Under the pieces are notes generated by a model that was not told the origin of the DNA, searched no databases, and saw only the letters and a list, made by a program, of their open reading frames with translations. Of a stretch of DNA of 64,000 nt, positions 63,068 to 64,000 are shown in pieces. Made by a program: the position numbers and the translations under genes. The stretch comes from Sedimentibacter acidaminivorans (GTDB taxonomy: Bacteria > Bacillota > Clostridia > Tissierellales > Sedimentibacteraceae), in contig NZ_JAGGKS010000003.1 in the NCBI RefSeq assembly GCF_017873955.1, forward strand, positions 186,001 through 250,000, in the 5' to 3' direction. Numbering within the stretch: position 1 is the stretch's first letter; each line of letters starts with the position of its first letter.

Positions 63068-64000
63068 TTATAAACTTAAAATTTTATTTGCTGCACCTTC
63101 ATCTGTTACAAGTATGAAATTATTATTAAATTTCGATATGGCATAGATAGCTTCCGCTTTTGAACTACCTGCTGCAACTGCAACAATATCTTTTATTTGA
63201 TTATAGTTTTCAAGTGATATTCCAACTGAATTTGTCTGCATTTTCATAATTCCATCTTGACTAAAATAATACCCAAAAGCTTCAGCTGTAAGATTATCCT
63301 CTTCTATTCTTTTAAATATTGTACTATCAGCTTTTCGCCTAAAAGCCATATCCTTTGCATTTCCTAATCCAAAAACTAGAAGATTTATCTTCCTTATATC
63401 ATTTAAAACATCTCTAATTATTTTATTATTTTTTAGCGCCTTTAATTCATCAATATCTAAACTATCAGGTATATGTAACAATTTATACTCTGAATTTAAT
63501 TTTTCAGCTAAATTTGCTGCAATAGTGTTAGCCTCTATACCTAATTCTTCACTTAATGCTCCTCTTGCAGGTAGAACTAAAAGATTTTTTATATTCTTCT
63601 TCTTTTTCATTTGATTTACAACGCATGCCATAGTTGTTCCACCAGTTATCCCTAAAATTGTATCTGGCTTAATAAGATCAAGAATAACTTCTCCAGCTTT
63701 TTTTCCAAGTTCATTAAAAGTATATCTATCTTTATTAACATCTCCTGCTACAACGACAACTCTTCTAAGTTTTAACTTTTCTTTTAGTTTTAATTCCGTT
63801 TCTGATAAATTTTTTATGTAATAAAATGTTTTTTGAACCTCCGAAAGCATTTCTTTACCTATATCCGATAACCAAACGCCAGATGATTCAATATGAATTA
63901 GTTTAATTTCACTTAATTTTTCAATTTCAGTTCTCATTGTTCGTTCTGTTATTCCTAATTTTTTAGATAAAGATCTTCTACCAATTGGCTGAAAATCACT
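63068..64000 (-). CDS. cggR: Central glycolytic genes regulator CggR (5' end outside window)
   Basis: The SorC-type repressor of the gap operon, which senses fructose-1,6-bisphosphate or related sugars in Bacillus. The visible part runs from base 64000, with frame S-D-F-Q-P-I-G-R-R-S-L-S, a helix-turn-helix (GRRSLSKKLGITERTMRTEI), then the sugar-binding domain with GEVILDLIKPDTILGITGG, ACVVNQM and DEGAANKILSL at the end. The true N-terminus lies beyond the window. It reads toward gap and is the first gene of cggR-gap-pgk-tpiA-gpmI-eno. Confidence 0.9.
   Translation of the reverse strand, partial: SDFQPIGRRSLSKKLGITERTMRTEIEKLSEIKLIHIESSGVWLSDIGKEMLSEVQKTFYYIKNLSETELKLKEKLKLRRVVVVAGDVNKDRYTFNELGKKAGEVILDLIKPDTILGITGGTTMACVVNQMKKKKNIKNLLVLPARGALSEELGIEANTIAANLAEKLNSEYKLLHIPDSLDIDELKALKNNKIIRDVLNDIRKINLLVFGLGNAKDMAFRRKADSTIFKRIEEDNLTAEAFGYYFSQDGIMKMQTNSVGISLENYNQIKDIVAVAAGSSKAEAIYAISKFNNNFILVTDEGAANKILSL

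Overview
The window is AT-rich (roughly 30% G+C by eye) and densely coded. It looks like the chromosome of an anaerobic, spore-forming member of the Clostridia. The evidence is the ffh-ylxM-ftsY-smc-rnc-acpP-plsX-rpmF order, a YlbJ-type sporulation membrane protein, a V-type ATPase operon, a K+-dependent membrane pyrophosphatase, cobalamin-salvage genes, a proline-racemase-family enzyme under sigma-54 control, and a small gene with an in-frame UGA that is best read as a selenoprotein. The amino-acid and selenium flavour suggests a Stickland-type fermenter (Tissierellales or Sedimentibacter-like), but the species cannot be fixed from this sequence alone.

Layout: 1-13.5 kb is a minus-strand housekeeping block (ffh, ylxM, ftsY, smc, a radical SAM gene, rnc, acpP, plsX, rpmF, DUF177, ackA, then cobU-cobS-cobC). 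From 13.7 to 17.0 kb three plus-strand genes follow (tmcAL, ylbJ, rnz); rnz is flanked by copies of a GGGGACTGTCCC palindromic repeat. From 25.7 down to 17.1 kb runs a nine-gene V-type ATPase operon. From 26 to 40 kb there are transporters and small regulators: yitT, a DUF2975/HTH/DUF4173 operon with a 41-bp palindrome at its promoter, an NCS2 permease with a structured leader, an NSS symporter, sbcCD, EamA plus an HTH protein, a YciI-like protein and an MFS protein.

The accessory region is 40.4-47.2 kb. A sigma-54 activator with a PAS sensor lies upstream of a -24/-12 promoter and three repeated 14-bp sites, which should drive a proline-racemase-family enzyme and an unusual M19 peptidase-like protein. 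Next come the UGA-containing gene, a toxin-antitoxin-like pair whose antitoxin has zinc-finger, HTH and Panacea-like parts, a decayed membrane-protein remnant, and a YdcZ-like transporter.

From 47.3 to 64 kb the core genome resumes: ssrA (tmRNA), smpB and rnr (ribosome rescue and RNA decay), a hydrolase-murF-ddl wall operon with an unusually membrane-anchored MurF, hppA, secG, and the glycolytic operon cggR-gap-pgk-tpiA-gpmI-eno. The cggR-gap interval holds a 98-bp tandem duplication. The V-ATPase, pyrophosphatase and NSS symporter suggest ion-gradient-centred energetics; that is inference.
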